Assembly: GCA_025360565.1 (NCBI GenBank)
Contig: JANYBY010000035.1
Span: 1-5,713 of the forward strand
From: Bacteroidota bacterium
GTDB taxonomy: Bacteria > Bacteroidota > Bacteroidia > B-17B0 > Aurantibacillaceae
Direction: 5' to 3'
DNA: 5,713 bases
Shown here: piece after piece, positions 1 through 5,460 of the stretch
Layout of the letters: each line of letters begins with the position of its first letter
Numbering within the stretch: the stretch's first letter is position 1
The notes under the pieces: generated by a model
Told to the model about the DNA's origin: nothing
Seen by the model: the letters and a program-made list of their open reading frames with translations, nothing else
Database searches by the model: none
Translations under genes and position numbers: made by a program

Positions 1-41
1 AATGGTTTTTTGAAGATGTATTGATGAAAAAGAAACAGTAG
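1..41 (+). CDS. Possible C-terminal tail of a gene truncated by the window edge
   Basis: Reading from position 3, the plus strand gives WFFEDVLMKKKQ and then a TAG stop at 39-41. The mix of aromatic and acidic residues followed by a lysine-rich end looks like an ordinary protein C-terminus. The other two plus frames stop within about 25 bases, and the minus strand has no start codon here. Twelve residues are too few to name a family. It could be chance coding in a spacer. Confidence 0.25.
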   Translation, partial: WFFEDVLMKKKQ

Positions 42-80
42 ATTGGACTATTTTATATGTGCTAATGGTATAATTACATA

Positions 81-408
81 ATGTTCGACCCCATTCGGGG
101 TCGTAAATTTATAATAAACTTAATTTCTATTAATATTCGACTCCTTCGGAGTCGCACAAACACTAACAAGTCCTTCGAAGTCGTACAAACATGCACAAAT
201 CTTGAGGAGCCACACAAACATTCACATGGATTTTTGTTAAACCCATTCAAATCTTTATTATTTTAAGCCTGCTCCGTAGGAGCAATATATCAGTAGAAAA
301 TATACGTACAATGTTCAGCGTGCCGTTAGGTACGCGATGTCGCACCTACGGCGCTTGTTCTTCAGGGGAGGGGGAGTTTTTTACCTATATCCGACTCCTC
401 TGGAGTCG
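81..408. repeat. Cluster of short palindromic (REP-like) intergenic hairpins
   Basis: At least five small hairpins lie between the left-edge tail and aroA. They are 86-92/97-103 (CGACCCC, loop ATTC, GGGGTCG), 138-144/148-154 (CGACTCC, loop TTC, GGAGTCG), 270-275/279-284 (TGCTCC, loop GTA, GGAGCA), 318-324/329-335 (GCGTGCC, loop GTTA, GGTACGC, one G-T pair) and 392-398/402-408 (CGACTCC, loop TCT, GGAGTCG). A degenerate sixth arm, GCACCTACGGCGC at 342-354, is also an imperfect inverted copy of the 318-335 unit, so 318-354 could fold as one longer hairpin. Stems are mostly 6-7 bp with 3-4 base loops, and two copies share identical stems with different loops. This is what dispersed REP-like intergenic repeats look like. 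None has a T-run suited to an intrinsic terminator, though those beyond the aroA stop might stabilise a 3' end. The open frame at 81-266 is made largely of these repeats and is not treated as a gene. Confidence 0.7.
140..226. repeat. Three diverged tandem copies of a 29-bp unit
   Basis: Units at 140-168, 169-197 and 198-226 align without gaps at a period of 29. The shared core is ACAAAC, at 156, 185 and 214. It is preceded by a CTCCTTCGGAGTCG-like hairpin arm that is intact in copy 1, worn in copy 2 (TCCTTCGAAGTCG) and nearly lost in copy 3 (GAGGAGCCAC). The gradient of decay suggests local duplication of one hairpin plus its flank, followed by drift. There are no unique spacers between units, so this is not a CRISPR array. 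Confidence 0.65.
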
Positions 409-470
409 CATAAGGTTTCATTAAGGCATCTTTTGTGATTATTTGCGCACTTGTTTCTTAGCGGAAATCT

Positions 471-1724
471 TTATTTGTGATCATTTGTAATTCCAACCAT
501 TTCCAGATCCTTCCAAAATTTTGGATAAGATTTTTGCACCACATCCGGATTTTCAATAGTAATATTATCGTGTAATAAAGCAAGCGGTGCAAAGCTCATG
601 GCCATGCGGTGATCGTTATATGTTTTTATTTCGGGTTTCGGGTTTCGGGTTTCGGGTTCTGTGTGTCTAATCTCAAGCGAATCATTTGTGATGACAACTT
701 CAACTCCAAATTTTTCGAGTTCGGTTTTTAGGGCGAGGAGGCGATCGGTTTCTTTGTGTTTTAAAGTGGAGAGCCCGGTTAATTTGCAATTTATTTTTAA
801 ACCTAAACAAGTTACCGCAACGGTTTGGGCTATGTCAGGACAATCAGAAAAATCATACGTGAAAGTATCAGTTGAGGCACCACTTTTTCTTAAAAGAAGA
901 GCTTCATTTTTAAATTCAGAATTAACACCAAGTTTTCTATATACTTCCGGCAAAACAGAATCGCCTTGCGAAGAATGTTTAGATAAACCTTTCAAAATAA
1001 TTTCGGCGTTTTTGCTCAGTGCAACAATACCGAACCAATAAGAGGCGGAAGACCAGTCGGATTCCACGGAGTATTGAGTAGTGGGTATTGAGAATTGAGA
1101 CTTAGCCATCGAATGAGGTGAAACATTAATGGTGTTGAGGATAGTTGAAACCTTTATCCCCAGCTCACTTAAAAGATCTAATGTCATTAATATATACGAC
1201 CAGGAAACGATTTCACCTTTTATTGTAATTTCTAAACCTTTTTCAAGAGATGGTGAGATGAGCAGTAAAGCCGAAATAAATTGCGAACTGATGCTGCCGT
1301 CTATTTCAATCTTCCCACCTTTTAATTTTTTACCAATAATATTTAAAGGCGGGAAACCTTCGTTTTTTAAATACGAAATATCGGCACCCAATTGTTTTAA
1401 GGCATTAACTAATTCTCCGATCGGTCTTTCCTGCATTCTTTCCGAACCGGTTAAGATCCACTCTCCTTCTGTTACAGAAAGCAAGGCAGTTAAAAAACGC
1501 ATATCGGTTCCGGCATGACCAATATCTATAGTATGATTACGGTTTTCTTTTACTTGTGCCAATGCCAAAACCAAGTCCTGTGTATCTTTTGCGGAGGAAA
1601 GATTTTTTAATTTCAAATTCAGGTTTAAAACCTCGTTCAAGATCAATAAACGGTTGCTGATGCTTTTTGAGCCTGGCAAATCAATAGTGGCTTTTATTGG
1701 AGTATTATTATACTTAAGAAGCAT
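471..1724 (-). CDS. aroA: 3-phosphoshikimate 1-carboxyvinyltransferase (EPSP synthase)
   Basis: EPSP synthase transfers the enolpyruvyl group of PEP to shikimate-3-phosphate, the sixth shikimate-pathway step, in the cytoplasm. Numbered from the ATG at 1724 (417 residues, a usual length), conserved blocks appear in order: LPGSKSISNR (16-25; K20, S21, R25 for substrate binding), AGTDMRFLTA (71-80), SERMQERPI (94-102), SSQFISALL (146-154), VESDWSSASYW (220-230), CPDIAQT (295-301, D297 matching the E. coli catalytic Asp313), KETDR (324-328), NDHRMAM (370-376) and a C-terminal QKSYPKFW with K398. All key residues seem present, so it should be active. A TTG at 1730 would add two residues; I prefer the ATG six bases later, which overlaps aroB by 11 bp. 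It is the last gene of the trpG/pabA-aroB-aroA operon. Two 7-bp tandem repeats are embedded in the coding sequence (629-656 and 1071-1098). No intrinsic terminator is obvious downstream. Confidence 0.96.
   Translation of the reverse strand: MLLKYNNTPIKATIDLPGSKSISNRLLILNEVLNLNLKLKNLSSAKDTQDLVLALAQVKENRNHTIDIGHAGTDMRFLTALLSVTEGEWILTGSERMQERPIGELVNALKQLGADISYLKNEGFPPLNIIGKKLKGGKIEIDGSISSQFISALLLISPSLEKGLEITIKGEIVSWSYILMTLDLLSELGIKVSTILNTINVSPHSMAKSQFSIPTTQYSVESDWSSASYWFGIVALSKNAEIILKGLSKHSSQGDSVLPEVYRKLGVNSEFKNEALLLRKSGASTDTFTYDFSDCPDIAQTVAVTCLGLKINCKLTGLSTLKHKETDRLLALKTELEKFGVEVVITNDSLEIRHTEPETRNPKPEIKTYNDHRMAMSFAPLALLHDNITIENPDVVQKSYPKFWKDLEMVGITNDHK
629..656. repeat. Heptanucleotide tandem repeat (TTTCGGG)x4 inside aroA
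   Basis: Four perfect head-to-tail copies of TTTCGGG (CCCGAAA on the coding strand) are followed by a partial TT. They encode residues 357-366 of AroA, giving the proline/charged stretch PETRNPKPEI just before the conserved TYNDHRMAM block. Because 7 is not a multiple of 3, loss or gain of one unit would shift the frame, while a three-unit change would be in frame. The reading frame is intact as given. Confidence 0.9.
1071..1098. repeat. Degenerate heptanucleotide tandem repeat (GTATTGA-type) inside aroA
   Basis: Four consecutive 7-base units lie in register: GTATTGA (1071-1077), GTAGTGG (1078-1084), GTATTGA (1085-1091) and GAATTGA (1092-1098). They encode about residues 209-218 of AroA (SQFSIPTTQY), a loop just before the conserved VESDWSSASYW block. 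Two units are identical and the others differ at one or two bases, so the array is older or more constrained than the TTTCGGG array. Confidence 0.75.
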
Positions 1725-2784
1725 TGGCAATGGCAGAATTATAATACGCGATGGCTTTTTCCAATTGCGCCTGTGTAACTTTTACATCAAAACTGCAATT
1801 GCCTATGCCTTTTAATAAAGCCAATTGGTAAACGTCGTTTTTATGTTTTTTATCCTGTTTAAAATAAGTGTAAAAAGTATCAAGATCTTTTTGTTCAATT
1901 TTTGAAAGATCAAAATTCAGTTTAAGGCAAGCGATAATCTTTTCAAATTCCATTTTTGTAATGCGCTTAAATAGTAAACTCAAATAACACTCAACGGCCA
2001 TTCCAATTGCCACTGCTTCTCCATGAAGCAAAGGTTGAGGTTTTTTCAAAAACAAACTTTCAATGGCGTGGCCAACCGTATGTCCAAAATTTAAGATCTT
2101 ACGCAAACCTTTTTCGTTTGGATCTTTTTTTACAATTACGCTTTTCAGACTTATAGATCTTTTAATAATGTTGAGGTCGTTAAAAGAGCTATCTATTTTT
2201 AATCCGCAAATTTGATTAAAAAAGGTTTTGTCCTTTATTAAGGCCATTTTTACAATTTCGGCAAATCCGTTTACTAAATGTCCGTAAGGCAATGTTTTTA
2301 AAAATGCGGTATTTATAAAAACGGCTTTTGGTTGTGTAATGGTACCAATGTGGTTTTTAATTCCAGCAAAATTTATTCCCGTCTTACCGCCAACACTTGC
2401 ATCGGCGATCGAGAGCAGAGTAGTAGGAATATTTATAAAATCAACGCCTCTTTTAAATGTGGAAGCAGCAAATCCGCCAAGATCAGAAACAACGCCCCCG
2501 CCCAAATTCAGGATCAGACTTTTTTTATCGGCACCAAATTCGGTAAGGGTTTGCCAAATATGGTTTACCACGCTTAACTCTTTGTTTTCTTCGCCGGGTT
2601 CCAGTTCAATAATTTCGGCATTTTTTAAAACAGGACAATTTAAAACCAATTCGCTTAAACAATATTTTAAAGTATTACTATCGCAAATAATAAAATAGGC
2701 CGAATAATTGTTGACTTTTAAAAAAGCCTTCAATTTAGGACTCACTTTAAAATCTATAACAAGGGTATTTGATGTTTCAGCCAT
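1714..2784 (-). CDS. aroB: 3-dehydroquinate synthase
   Basis: AroB is an NAD- and divalent-metal-dependent cytoplasmic enzyme that converts DAHP to 3-dehydroquinate, the second shikimate-pathway step. The 356-residue length is normal. The N-terminal Rossmann-like half carries ELEPGEENK (60-68), the nucleotide-binding GGGVVSDLGGFAAS (95-108) and IPTTLLSIADASVGGKTGIN (119-138). The C-terminal half holds the metal ligands by comparison with the Aspergillus enzyme: E176 in GFAEIVK, H235 in NFGHTVGHA and H254 in LHGEAVAIGM. R228 and H239, matching its substrate-binding Arg264 and catalytic His275, are also present. The ATG at 2784 overlaps the trpG/pabA stop by 8 bp (ATGGCTGA), and its TAA lies inside the start of aroA, so the three genes are very probably co-transcribed with coupled translation. 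Nothing is truncated or missing. Confidence 0.97.
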   Translation of the reverse strand: MAETSNTLVIDFKVSPKLKAFLKVNNYSAYFIICDSNTLKYCLSELVLNCPVLKNAEIIELEPGEENKELSVVNHIWQTLTEFGADKKSLILNLGGGVVSDLGGFAASTFKRGVDFINIPTTLLSIADASVGGKTGINFAGIKNHIGTITQPKAVFINTAFLKTLPYGHLVNGFAEIVKMALIKDKTFFNQICGLKIDSSFNDLNIIKRSISLKSVIVKKDPNEKGLRKILNFGHTVGHAIESLFLKKPQPLLHGEAVAIGMAVECYLSLLFKRITKMEFEKIIACLKLNFDLSKIEQKDLDTFYTYFKQDKKHKNDVYQLALLKGIGNCSFDVKVTQAQLEKAIAYYNSAIANAS

Positions 2785-3355
2785 TAAAATTATTTATCCA
2801 GTTTTTCAGTAACGTCTCACCGTATTCGCTTAAAATGCTTTCGGGGTGAAATTGCACACCTCTTATATTATAGTGCTCGTGTTTAATTGCCATAATTTCG
2901 CCTTTTTCATCCTGCGCCAATATTTGTAAAATGGGATCAATTTGGGTTTTATCAATTACCCAGCTGTGATAACGTCCGCCGGCAAAAGTAGTGGGAATAT
3001 CTTTAAATAGAAAATCGTTTTTAAAATGCGTAATGGGCGTGGCAATACCATGCATTACGGTATTTAAATTTTTGAGCGGAGAATTAAAACATTCGCCAAT
3101 GGCTTGCATGCCCAAACAAATGCCCAGAATGTTTTTTGTAGCAGAAAATTGTTTTAAAAACTGAGGCATAATGCCCGCGTCTTTCGGCAATCCGGAACCC
3201 GGAGACAGTACAATGTTATTATACGCGGATAAAATAGCCGGTGTTACTTTATCATTTAAAAACACATCAACGGTTTCATCACTTACCTTCTCGATCAGGT
3301 GAACAAGATTATACGTAAAGCTGTCGTAATTATCTATAATGGCAATTTTTTTCAC
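2777..3355 (-). CDS. trpG/pabA: Anthranilate / aminodeoxychorismate synthase component II (glutamine amidotransferase)
   Basis: This class I glutamine amidotransferase subunit hydrolyses glutamine and passes ammonia to a chorismate-binding component I, giving anthranilate (tryptophan) or aminodeoxychorismate (folate). The 192-residue length is that of a stand-alone subunit. It shows the N-terminal IIDNYDSFTYNL (6-17) typical of TrpG/PabA, LSPGSGLP (50-57), the nucleophile loop GICLGMQ with C80, and VQFHPES with H170 and E172, so the Cys-His-Glu triad is complete. Two positions differ from the common family text: SPGPG reads SPGSG, and LGHQ reads LGMQ. The start is GTG at 3355; an in-frame TAA lies 27 to 25 bases upstream and no ATG intervenes, and the next codons give the expected KKIAIIDNYDSF. 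It is the first gene of the operon, overlapping aroB by 8 bp. The partner subunit is not in the window, and trp and pab roles cannot be separated by sequence alone. Standing with aro genes rather than trp genes mildly favours PabA or a shared subunit. Confidence 0.93.
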   Translation of the reverse strand: MKKIAIIDNYDSFTYNLVHLIEKVSDETVDVFLNDKVTPAILSAYNNIVLSPGSGLPKDAGIMPQFLKQFSATKNILGICLGMQAIGECFNSPLKNLNTVMHGIATPITHFKNDFLFKDIPTTFAGGRYHSWVIDKTQIDPILQILAQDEKGEIMAIKHEHYNIRGVQFHPESILSEYGETLLKNWINNFNG

Positions 3356-3398
3356 TGAACAAAATAAAACCTAAATTTATGTCAAATAATTAGGGTAC
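3356..3398. promoter_or_regulatory. Divergent promoter region between trpG/pabA and the SGNH hydrolase gene
   Basis: These 43 bases separate two outward-facing genes, so both should be transcribed from here or from just inside the genes. On the plus strand, TAAATTTA near 3371-3378 is one base off the Bacteroidota -7 element TAnnTTTG, but no good -33 TTTG stands at the right distance. On the minus strand there is a TTTG with a poor TATTTTG partner. The location is inferred from gene layout; no motif is convincing. Confidence 0.3.
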
Positions 3399-4076
3399 AT
3401 GCTAAAAACTAAACTTTATTTCTTTTCTTTATTCGTGGCCATATTTTTGGAATCGTTTAACTTACATACTACAGATCAGATAAATTATTTGCCTTTGGGC
3501 GATTCGTATACCATTGGTACCGGCGCTACGGAAAAGGAGGCTTGGCCTGTGTTATTGACGAAACATTTGAACGATGCCAAATTAAAAACGGTTTTATTGG
3601 ATAATCCGGCAAGGAACGGATTTAGCACACAAAACCTGATAGATGCCGAATTGCCATTGCTTAAAAAACTGAATCCAAATTTTGTGACCTTATTAATAGG
3701 TGTGAATGATTGGGTAAGGCAGGTGCCAACAGCCACGTTCAAAAAAAACCTGATCTATATTTTAGATGAGGTTCAAAAACAAATTCCCAATAAAAAGAAA
3801 GTGCTTTTAATTACCATTCCCGATTTTGGGGTAACGCCTCAAGGAATGAATTTTGGAGGAGGAAGGGATATAAGTGTTGGATTGACGGAGTTCAATGATA
3901 TTATAAAGGAGGAAGGAAAAAAGAGAAACTTGTTGGTGGTGGATATTTTTGGGATCTCGAAAAATATGAAGGATGATAAAACGCTGGTGGCGAATGATGG
4001 CTTGCATCCGTCGGCAAAAGAATATGCCATTTGGGAAGAGTTGATCTTGCCCGAAGCGGTGAAGGTTTTAAAATAG
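3399..4076 (+). CDS. Exported SGNH/GDSL-family hydrolase (esterase/lipase-like)
   Basis: This is a 225-residue SGNH hydrolase, an enzyme family that cleaves ester or thioester bonds in lipids, acyl sugars and similar substrates; the substrate cannot be told here. A positively charged start (K3, K5) and a hydrophobic stretch at about 6-17 (LYFFSLFVAIFL) look like a signal peptide without a lipobox cysteine, so a periplasmic or secreted location is likely. Family blocks follow in order: LPLGDSYTIG (31-40) with nucleophile S36; ARNGFST (71-77) with oxyanion-hole G74; LIGVNDW (99-105) with N103; and NDGLHPS (199-205) with D200 and H203. All four SGNH residues are present and the length is that of a single compact domain. 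It is transcribed away from the aro operon and shares a bidirectional terminator with the converging PUR gene, so it is probably monocistronic. A role linked to shikimate metabolism is not indicated. Confidence 0.9.
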   Translation: MLKTKLYFFSLFVAIFLESFNLHTTDQINYLPLGDSYTIGTGATEKEAWPVLLTKHLNDAKLKTVLLDNPARNGFSTQNLIDAELPLLKKLNPNFVTLLIGVNDWVRQVPTATFKKNLIYILDEVQKQIPNKKKVLLITIPDFGVTPQGMNFGGGRDISVGLTEFNDIIKEEGKKRNLLVVDIFGISKNMKDDKTLVANDGLHPSAKEYAIWEELILPEAVKVLK

Positions 4077-4099
4077 CGGAAGGCCTCTAGTTATGGTTC

Positions 4100-4127
4100 A
4101 AAAAAAAAGCGGGATAAACCCGCCTTT
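4100..4127. terminator. Bidirectional intrinsic terminator between converging genes
   Basis: GCGGG (4109-4113), loop ATAAA and CCCGC (4119-4123) form a 5-bp GC stem. On the minus strand it is followed by nine T (complement of 4100-4108), a good terminator for the PUR gene, which ends at 4150. On the plus strand it is followed by CTTTGTATTTT, weaker but usable for the hydrolase gene ending at 4076. Confidence 0.8.
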
Positions 4128-4149
4128 GTATTTTAAAAGAATATAAATT

Positions 4150-4503
4150 TTAAGCGCCCAGATCTTCAAAATTGATATTTGAAGAGCTAGAAGCGTTTGC
4201 AGTGTCGGAACTTGGTTCGGTTTCGGTTGAATTTTCAATAACCGGGGCGTTTTCGCGAATATGCGTTACAGCTTCGTTTAAACCCTCTGTAAATTTCTCG
4301 AAATCTTCTTTGTACAAAAAGATCTTATGCTTTTCGTAAAAAAACTTTCCATCGTCGCCAAAGCGCTTTTTGCTTTCGGTAATTGTCAAATAGTAATCGT
4401 TACCTCTTGTGCTTTTCACATCAAAAAAGTAAGTACGCTTACCTGCCCTAACCGGCTTAGAGAACAAATCGCCTCTATCGTTTTTTTCAAATTCTCCTGA
4501 CAT
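4150..4503 (-). CDS. PUR family DNA/RNA-binding protein (DUF3276)
   Basis: This small protein (117 residues) matches by eye the DUF3276 family of Bacteroidota, which is related to the PUR-alpha fold that binds single-stranded DNA and RNA. Residues about 16-84 form a single PUR repeat. The basic and aromatic strand KRTYFFDVKSTRGNDYYLTI (22-41) is followed by TESKKRF (42-48), the strand FFYEKHKIFLYKEDF (54-68) and a helix FEKFTEGLNEAVTHI (68-82). The tail from about 85 is Ser/Thr/Glu/Asn-rich, probably disordered, and ends in NFEDLGA. One repeat per chain implies dimerisation for binding, as known for bacterial PUR proteins. It is probably cytoplasmic. The ATG at 4503 follows an A-rich leader with no Shine-Dalgarno sequence. 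It has its own terminator at 4100-4127, and another terminator separates it from the lipoprotein gene, so it appears monocistronic. The exact nucleic-acid target and cellular role are unknown. Confidence 0.9.
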   Translation of the reverse strand: MSGEFEKNDRGDLFSKPVRAGKRTYFFDVKSTRGNDYYLTITESKKRFGDDGKFFYEKHKIFLYKEDFEKFTEGLNEAVTHIRENAPVIENSTETEPSSDTANASSSSNINFEDLGA

Positions 4504-4600
4504 AGTTTTTGTTTTGTATCTAACAAATATTGTAAAAAACTTTGTAGGTTGAGGGTTTGTTAATAATTTGCGTTTATTGTTAATAGCGAGAGGGCCAATA

Positions 4601-4633
4601 AAAAAAGCCGTATCGAATGGCGATACGGCTTTT
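4601..4633 (-). terminator. Intrinsic terminator of the lipoprotein gene
   Basis: AAAAGCCGTATCG (4603-4615) pairs perfectly with CGATACGGCTTTT (4621-4633), a 13-bp stem with a 5-base loop. Read on the minus strand, it follows the lipoprotein stop (4653) by about 20 bases and ends in six T. It also insulates the downstream PUR gene, whose promoter should lie in 4504-4600. Confidence 0.9.
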
Positions 4634-4652
4634 AGATGAGGTGAATCCGAAT

Positions 4653-5183
4653 CTAAGATGCCGGTTCTTTTTTAATTTCTTTAATGTTCTTAGCGCTGTC
4701 GAACATTTTTTGAATCGCTTCTTTTCCAAAAGGCTCAGCTTCGGTTGTTTTTGTTTCTTCAAAGCTATAATCCGTTGTGCCGATCTTTTGATTGATAATA
4801 AAATGGAATTCAGGCTTTGTAATTTCGCTTTCCCAAAAAATAGCGTTTGGCTCCTGAACCACGTAGTTTTTAAATTTATTTACTTCATCCTCTTTAATGT
4901 CTTTTTTCTTAAGCTCAATGTCGGCGGTTTGCTCGTTTATGCTAATAGCGAAGTTATTTCCAACTTTAATATCCAGGGCTCCGTAAGTTTGTTGAACTAT
5001 CAATAATTTGGCGGCAACCGTATCCGGAACAAAAATGGCAAACGGTTTCCCGAATTTGCTTAGATCTAAAACATTCATACCCTGTGGAGCAACAATTGCC
5101 TCCTGTTCTTTCTTTTTATCACCGCAAGAAATTAATGAACTCACTAAAACAGCGGCGGAAAGTAAATTGATGATTTTTTTCAT
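4653..5183 (-). CDS. Putative lipoprotein of unknown function
   Basis: I do not recognise the family of this 176-residue protein. Its N-terminus is a clear lipoprotein signal: MKK, a hydrophobic core (I4-I18) and the lipobox LISC, with lipidation expected at C20. The +2 residue is Gly, followed by DKKKEQE, which is charged but not an exact Bacteroidota surface-export signal, so outer-membrane periplasmic-face or surface location is open. The mature part mixes short hydrophobic strands (KPFAIFVPDT at 46-55, AKLLIVQQTYGALDIKVG) with a lysine/glutamate-rich middle (IELKKKDIKEDEVNKF) and a charged tail ending KKEPAS, suggesting a small soluble alpha/beta or beta-rich domain. The ATG at 5183 is the only sensible start because it opens the signal peptide. 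It appears monocistronic: a strong hairpin terminator follows it, and about 375 bp of apparently non-coding DNA precedes it. Confidence 0.8.
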   Translation of the reverse strand: MKKIINLLSAAVLVSSLISCGDKKKEQEAIVAPQGMNVLDLSKFGKPFAIFVPDTVAAKLLIVQQTYGALDIKVGNNFAISINEQTADIELKKKDIKEDEVNKFKNYVVQEPNAIFWESEITKPEFHFIINQKIGTTDYSFEETKTTEAEPFGKEAIQKMFDSAKNIKEIKKEPAS

Positions 5184-5235
5184 TTTTATATTTTTTATTG
5201 ATGTAAATATAAAGCAAAATTTTTTGTTACGTATA

Positions 5236-5460
5236 TTTTAACCGTAAATAGGCAGTAGAAATTCTATTATCCCGGAGTGATTCCTTCGGAACAAACCAAA
5301 ATCTGCTAGTGTTTTTGCTTATGCTCGGTTTTGTGGGCCCAAAAATATTTTGAGATATTCTTGAAGTTCTCATTCCGATAGCTATTGCAACCGCGTTGAT
5401 CAAATTCAAGTACAGGTTTTGTTTTTCAATACGAATCCTATTGTCTATTTACGGTTTAAA
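5236..5460. repeat. 225-bp element bounded by a long imperfect inverted repeat (MITE-like or structured RNA)
   Basis: Positions 5240-5258 (AACCGTAAATAGGCAGTAG) pair with 5438-5456 (CTATTGTCTATTTACGGTT) over 19 consecutive positions, two of them G-T pairs on the plus strand (5252/5444 and 5255/5441). Three more pairs lie outside a T/T mismatch (5236-5238 with 5458-5460). With small gaps the similarity runs inward to about 5268 and 5428. Such arms about 180 bp apart are rare by chance. The interior shows no recognisable protein; its 60-codon minus-strand frame at 5227-5409 has no supporting motif. It contains a near-palindrome around GGGCCC (5336-5341) and TTCCTTCGGAA (5281-5291), which resembles the hairpins at 81-408. 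No clear target-site duplication is visible. It sits directly upstream of the lipoprotein gene and could contribute to its 5' region. Confidence 0.55.

Noticed and set aside
140..226. Possible CRISPR array
   Set aside because: The 29-bp units are directly adjacent with no spacers, they diverge from each other, and no cas gene is near.
81..266. 61-codon plus-strand open frame
   Set aside because: It runs through the hairpins and the 29-bp tandem repeats. Its protein is a readout of these repeats, with no domain or credible start context.
392..408. Intrinsic terminator for the aro operon
   Set aside because: The CGACTCC/GGAGTCG hairpin is well formed but has no T-run on the minus-strand side, and an identical stem occurs at 138-154. 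It is better explained as an intergenic repeat.
661..1518. Two long plus-strand open frames opposite aroA (661-1041 and 1129-1518)
   Set aside because: They are antisense shadows of a clearly conserved EPSP synthase and carry no motifs of their own.
2332..2698. Plus-strand frames opposite aroB
   Set aside because: They are antisense to the conserved NAD- and substrate-binding blocks of AroB, whose motifs fully explain the region.
4617..5006. 129-codon plus-strand frame opposite the lipoprotein, rich in Phe and Leu
   Set aside because: Its hydrophobic look comes from reading the Lys/Glu-rich lipoprotein backwards. The lipoprotein has a clear lipobox and a terminator on the other strand.
5184..5240. 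Bacteroidota-type promoter for the lipoprotein gene
   Set aside because: TATATTTA resembles the -7 element, but no TTTG lies about 19 bases upstream of it. The match is not better than expected in such AT-rich DNA.
5227..5409. 60-codon minus-strand open frame in the inverted-repeat element
   Set aside because: It ends just outside one arm of the inverted repeat, shows no recognisable motif and has no terminator or partner gene. It may be a decayed fragment, but coding is not supported.
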